A stretch of DNA of 12,185 nucleotides, from assembly GCA_032988165.1 (NCBI GenBank), contig JANTQF010000579.1, positions 1 to 12,185 on the forward strand, read 5' to 3'. Below are positions 8,733 through 12,185 of the stretch, piece after piece. Source of the DNA: Emmonsiellopsis sp. PD_33. Its lineage: Eukaryota; Ascomycota; Eurotiomycetes; Onygenales; Ajellomycetaceae. Each line of letters opens with the position of its first letter. The stretch's first letter is position 1. Both the position numbers and the translations under genes were made by a program. The notes beneath the pieces are model-generated. The model was not told where the DNA came from. It did no database searches and saw only the letters and a list, made by a program, of their open reading frames with translations.

Positions 8733-11345
8733 ATGGACAACAACCACCGCCATCCTCGTCCCCCTCGTCCTTCTCGAGAATACAGGGAATGGTTGCCGTC
8801 TGACACCCACGAAACCAACACAACCCATCAACGAGAACTAAACAGTTATTTGGATACTCCATATTTGCACGTATCTAGCCATACCATGAACGAGCCTCCT
8901 CAGCCAGGTTTCCCACTTCAACCGCCCCAGATCTTCGACTATGGTATACAGCAACCGAATTACTCTCGAACTACCCGGCTTGTTTACCATAATGGGCCTC
9001 TAGCCCGAGATACACACCTCACGCTTGGACCGATATACTGGGATACCACCTCCTCCTCTTCCCCTTCGACCATCCCAGACTCATTTTTTGACTATAGCTC
9101 TGGAGTTGCTAATACCCCCTCGGCATCAGGAGGGGCTGAAGAACCTGGCCCTGGTGGAACACCAACTTCCGGTTTTGTTTTCGAGCAAGCTCCGTATGGA
9201 AATACTCCTGGGGCTACGATGAGCGGGATAGGTGGGGATCTCCTAGGAACTCCCAATCGAGGTACGAACCAGAGAACCCTCCGTCTCAATGTGGTTGACT
9301 ATGCTGACCTTTAAACTTAGCGGACGAAATCAATGCTATGGAGAGTGTTGTATATGGCTCCGACCCCCTTTCGAACCTTCCCGCAGATGCCGCTGCGTCC
9401 GGGGATTTACTCGGAGTTCCACCTCGGTTTGTAGCGGGATTAGGATTCCCCAAGAGCAACGCTTCATCTCGTGGCCATTACAACATTGGCGGAAATTCTA
9501 GATCAAATTATGATGCCTCTGCCCAGTATCACCCAGAACCACTTAAAGAATCCGAATTTGGGGCCGGCCCCAACCAACGTTCGAATTTGGATAATAGACA
9601 AGTTAGTAGGCATGATAGAGCTTCCTATTCGAATCATTCCCCTGCATCTATGGGAACGGAAGAGATGGGAACCCAACGGTCTATTACAGGCCCCCGGGCT
9701 CGCCGGGTTGGCGGGCGGAGAGTTCGGTCGAAACGGGCTTGTTGGCACTGTTTCTTCAAAAAGGAAACGGTAAGTAATTAATTTCCATACACCCCAAGGC
9801 TGTCATTTGGATATTGATGGTTTTACATAGTGCTCGGGAGGAGGAGGGGGTGCGCCTTGCGCCCCGTGTCGTAAGATAATTGAAAATAGGGGATACTACC
9901 TGTATTCAGTTCCGTGTTTTCGAGACGATCTCTGGGAGTTTTACCAGATATTTTTCCCGCGTAAGTGAATATTCCTCAAAGCCCACGTTCAAAGCATGCA
10001 TAACTGATATTTGCTAGGTACAATGATCAAACGAATCGATCACCGTAGGGTGAAAAGAGAATTCGCATCTGAATTTGCCCAGGCAGATTACAGGACGGTG
10101 TTTAGCATCCCAATTACCCCTGGATTTGGCCGGGATATTCGGATTTTTTGTGTGTTTTCTGGCGCGAGCCGGGCAGATGTTATGAGAGCTCGCAGATTGA
10201 AACCAGAATATTCTGGAGCCAAGCCAGCTGTATCCCAGGAAGAAACGCTTCCGATCCTTCCTGCGGAAGGTCCCCAAGATACTGTACTTAACATTGGCAA
10301 GGTGTTGGATGACATTGTCCAAGATCCAAGCCTGTTGAGTTCTTGGGTGTCTACAGCAGGCGAAAACTCTGTTATTCCTGAAGCCAGTTGCGAGATCCTG
10401 CATGTTGTTTGCAGCTACTATCAGGAGTGTGGCATTGGATGGCCCGATGCACGAGAACCTTTCAGATCGGTTAACTACTCCAAACAACAATCAGATGATA
10501 TCTTGCGATCCGCCACGAAAATGGCCATTTTATCAACAATGATGTCTACCTGTTTGTCCATACCGAACCATGGGCTTGAAGAATTGCAAAAGCAGTTTGG
10601 AAATATAGACCATACTAAGTGGATGGCACCTCGTGTGGTCAACAAGAGGGTTAAGTATTCCGTTTGTCACAATTTGGTCTCATCTACTCAGGAAGTGCTA
10701 AGGGGACTGAGCAAGCTTTTGAGAGAGAAAGAGATTCGAACCGGCTACATCGTTTACATTGTGGTTATGCTCGCGATATCCACCGGTACCGCCCAAATGT
10801 CTCTCGTGGATACTTGCCATATGACAAAACAACCAGGCGCGGATGTGGTGATAGGCCAGCAGGTTATGAGTGAAATCAAAAAATTGGAAGACGTCTACTC
10901 CAAGCTTCGATGTCTTTTCCACCGAAGGTGCCAAGCTGAAAAGATTTTGCGGCCGGACAAATTTTCAGAGCTTGACGACGACACAAAATTCCTCATTGAG
11001 GAACTTTCAACGGTTTCAATGTTTAATGGTGAGATTAGGATCCAGTTTCATCACCCCTAAAAACTATTTAGCTAGAACACACTTTTGCATGCTGTTTCCA
11101 TTCCCCTTCTACCATTATATCCTTATTTGGCTAGTACTTAACAAGCTTCTCTAGGTGGTTACGAAAATCTCAAAGATCTCAACATCGACGACATTGATGC
11201 GGAAGATTTTGCTGTTGACAATAGCAACCGCCTTCTATATCAATTGTTGAAGCCGATGTTTCCTGACCGTCCGCGGCCTCGCCTCCCCACACAAGGAGAG
11301 AGACGCAGGTTTAGAGACCAGGGTGCTATTTACTCCCCACCCTGA
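8733..11345 (+). CDS. Atypical zinc-cluster-like protein (fungal C6-type cysteine motif)
   Basis: Five exons: 8733-9261, 9321-9769, 9831-9960, 10018-11028 and 11155-11345. The introns (59, 61, 57 and 126 nt) have GT-AG ends and keep frame, giving 769 residues. Residues 1-300 are polar and low-complexity, rich in Pro, Ser, Gly, Asn and Thr, as in disordered nuclear proteins. A basic stretch (about 299-316) leads into six cysteines: C317, C320, C327, C336, C339 and C355. The first five match the fungal Zn2Cys6 spacing, but the last gap is 15 residues, longer than the usual 6-9. Intron 2 falls between C320 and C327, just before C327. The region after C355 (about 356-700) is mostly helical-looking, with a hydrophobic patch in exon 4, and no fungal transcription-factor middle domain was recognised. 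The tail is basic. It resembles a family of unstudied ascomycete proteins with Trp after the first Cys and a long last loop. A nuclear DNA-binding role is inference. The start has A at -3. Confidence 0.75.
9558..9573. repeat. 16-bp perfect GC-rich palindrome within exon 2
   Basis: TTGGGGCCGGCCCCAA reads the same on both strands. It is flanked by near-identical words, TCCGAATTTGG at 9551 and TTCGAATTTGG at 9580, so the palindrome overlaps a short direct repeat. It encodes an Ala/Gly/Pro stretch in the disordered N-terminal half and is probably neutral. Confidence 0.7.
9831..9960 (+). other. Exon 3: second half of the cysteine motif
   Basis: This 130-nt exon begins exactly with the codon of C327 and carries C327, C336, C339 and C355. 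The joined exons 2 and 3 restore the six-cysteine pattern, which is the main support for intron 2 (9770-9830). Five consecutive Gly codons lie between C327 and C336. Confidence 0.75.
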
Positions 11346-11848
11346 CTTCCTGGCCCTGTCCTGTTTGTTCGTTCAAAATCGCTCTAAGATATAACCGAGC
11401 CTACGATCACGCACGCATTGCTGGAGGCTGAATGTCTGATATCTCCTGGTTATCAAACTATGCCCTACCCCGTACTACCAACCTTTCAATTTCGTTTTTG
11501 GTTATGGTCATTACACTCTGTGTGGTTTATTAGAAAGAGTTATGTGATGATGGTTTTGTTTTATGACATGTTCGTCCTCTATGTGCCCGTACACAATGGA
11601 CCCGGGACGGCTCCCCTTACACGACAACTTCACGCCTTCACCCCCCGAGGGCATCTTCTTTTCTTTTTGTTATCTGTGTTAGATTTATGTAGAGTATTTT
11701 CTTTTCACTTCGCTTCTTGTCTCTCTTTCAACTACCTTTGGCTTGTGGCGGAGGGAGCTTTATTTAGTTTCCTTCTGTTGTTTTTTTTCATCTATGGAGG
11801 AGTTGTGTTGCAACACATTTTGTACGGCCTCTTTATGTCTTAATGAGA
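11346..11848. other. 3' flank of the cysteine-motif gene, no gene recognised
   Basis: T-rich sequence after the stop codon. A 141-codon plus-strand frame (11418-11843) is open here, but its product is a hydrophobic Phe/Leu-rich string, as any T-rich sequence gives, with no known motif and no clear intron boundaries. It is most likely 3' UTR and spacer. Confidence 0.55.
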
Positions 11849-11868
11849 TTTTTTTTTAAAAAAAAAAA
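11849..11868. repeat. T9A11 tract
   Basis: Nine T followed directly by eleven A, a self-complementary homopolymer pair. It is about 90 bp before the G26 tract. It could be a genuine spacer feature or the start of unreliable sequence. Confidence 0.7.
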
Positions 11869-11960
11869 CGTAACTCCACTGTTCCTGCCTGTCCTTGATT
11901 TGGCTCTCTCAGGGAAATTTCCAATGTCCTTCGGAGTGATAATCGATTGATATTCACAGC

Positions 11961-11986
11961 GGGGGGGGGGGGGGGGGGGGGGGGGG
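11961..11986. repeat. G26 homopolymer followed by A7
   Basis: Twenty-six G in a row, then seven A. Such long G tracts are rare in fungal genomes and hard to sequence through. With the odd-looking bases that follow, this suggests either a true poly-G that ended the assembly or a read artefact. Confidence 0.85.
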
Positions 11987-12185
11987 AAAAAAATGCCACC
12001 CATCTTTGGGGCAATTTTTGGGGGAAGATACCCAGAAGGCACAAGCTTTGATCACCAACACTGAAAAAAGGGGAGAAGCCCCGGGTCAGAGGGGAAAATA
12101 TTTCGGAAAAAGGAAAATCCAAAAATTACAATTTTTGGAAGGACGGGAAAGCAACCGGGCGGAACCCAGTCCACCCCGGAGAACC
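11987..12185. other. Terminal segment of doubtful base quality
   Basis: This last stretch has unusually many runs of three to six identical bases (A, G, C and T), as in the tail of a poor capillary read where homopolymers are over-called. No coding frame or motif is credible in it. It contains a 9-bp inverted repeat with a 2-nt loop (CCAAAAATT at 12119-12127, AATTTTTGG at 12130-12138). Confidence 0.5.

Noticed and set aside
11418..11843. 141-codon hydrophobic frame after the cysteine-motif gene
   Set aside because: Composition is that of a T-rich 3' flank read in one frame; no motif or membrane topology stands out, and there is no promoter-like spacing from the stop at 11345.

Overview
The window looks like nuclear DNA of a filamentous ascomycete (Pezizomycotina, most likely Eurotiomycetes such as an Aspergillus or Penicillium relative). 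Reasons: several short introns per gene (52 to 126 nt, donors mostly GTAAGT, GTATGT or GTGAGT, often with a CTGAC-like branch site just before the AG), genes well spaced with CT-rich leaders, CCAAT promoter boxes, and protein families with a fungal character. The genus is not determined. The odd length, a 26-base G run and a poor-looking last 200 bases suggest that the right edge is a contig end.

Layout: (1) 88-834, minus: DPH4-type J-domain/CSL zinc-finger protein of the diphthamide pathway. (2) 1599-2887, minus: mitochondrial cytochrome c peroxidase in four exons, all catalytic residues present. (3) 2888-3523: divergent promoter shared with the next gene, holding three CCAAT boxes, two of them as the palindrome ATTGGCCAAT, and a TGAGTCA bZIP site. 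(4) 3524-5314, plus: methionine aminopeptidase 2 in six exons, with all six active-site residues and an acidic/polybasic N-terminus. (5) 5315-8732: a 3.4 kb stretch with no recognisable gene, AT-rich then GC-rich, with an A18 tract and a 9-bp GC-rich hairpin. (6) 8733-11345, plus: a five-exon, 769-residue protein with an atypical zinc-cluster-like cysteine motif (C-X2-C-X6-C-X8-C-X2-C-X15-C). It is probably a member of a little-studied fungal nuclear/DNA-binding family. (7) 11346-12185: T-rich 3' flank, T9A11 tract, G26 tract and low-quality tail.

The first three genes are housekeeping: translation-factor modification (DPH4 for eEF2 diphthamide), peroxide detoxification in the mitochondrial intermembrane space (CCP1) and N-terminal Met removal (MetAP2). 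They do not form a cluster with one function. No CRISPR, mobile element, tRNA or rRNA was seen. I see no clear new multi-gene system. The best leads are the atypical cysteine-motif protein, the MetAP2 first intron (66 nt, a multiple of three, holding a stop codon directly followed by an in-frame ATG), and the CCAAT/bZIP divergent promoter.
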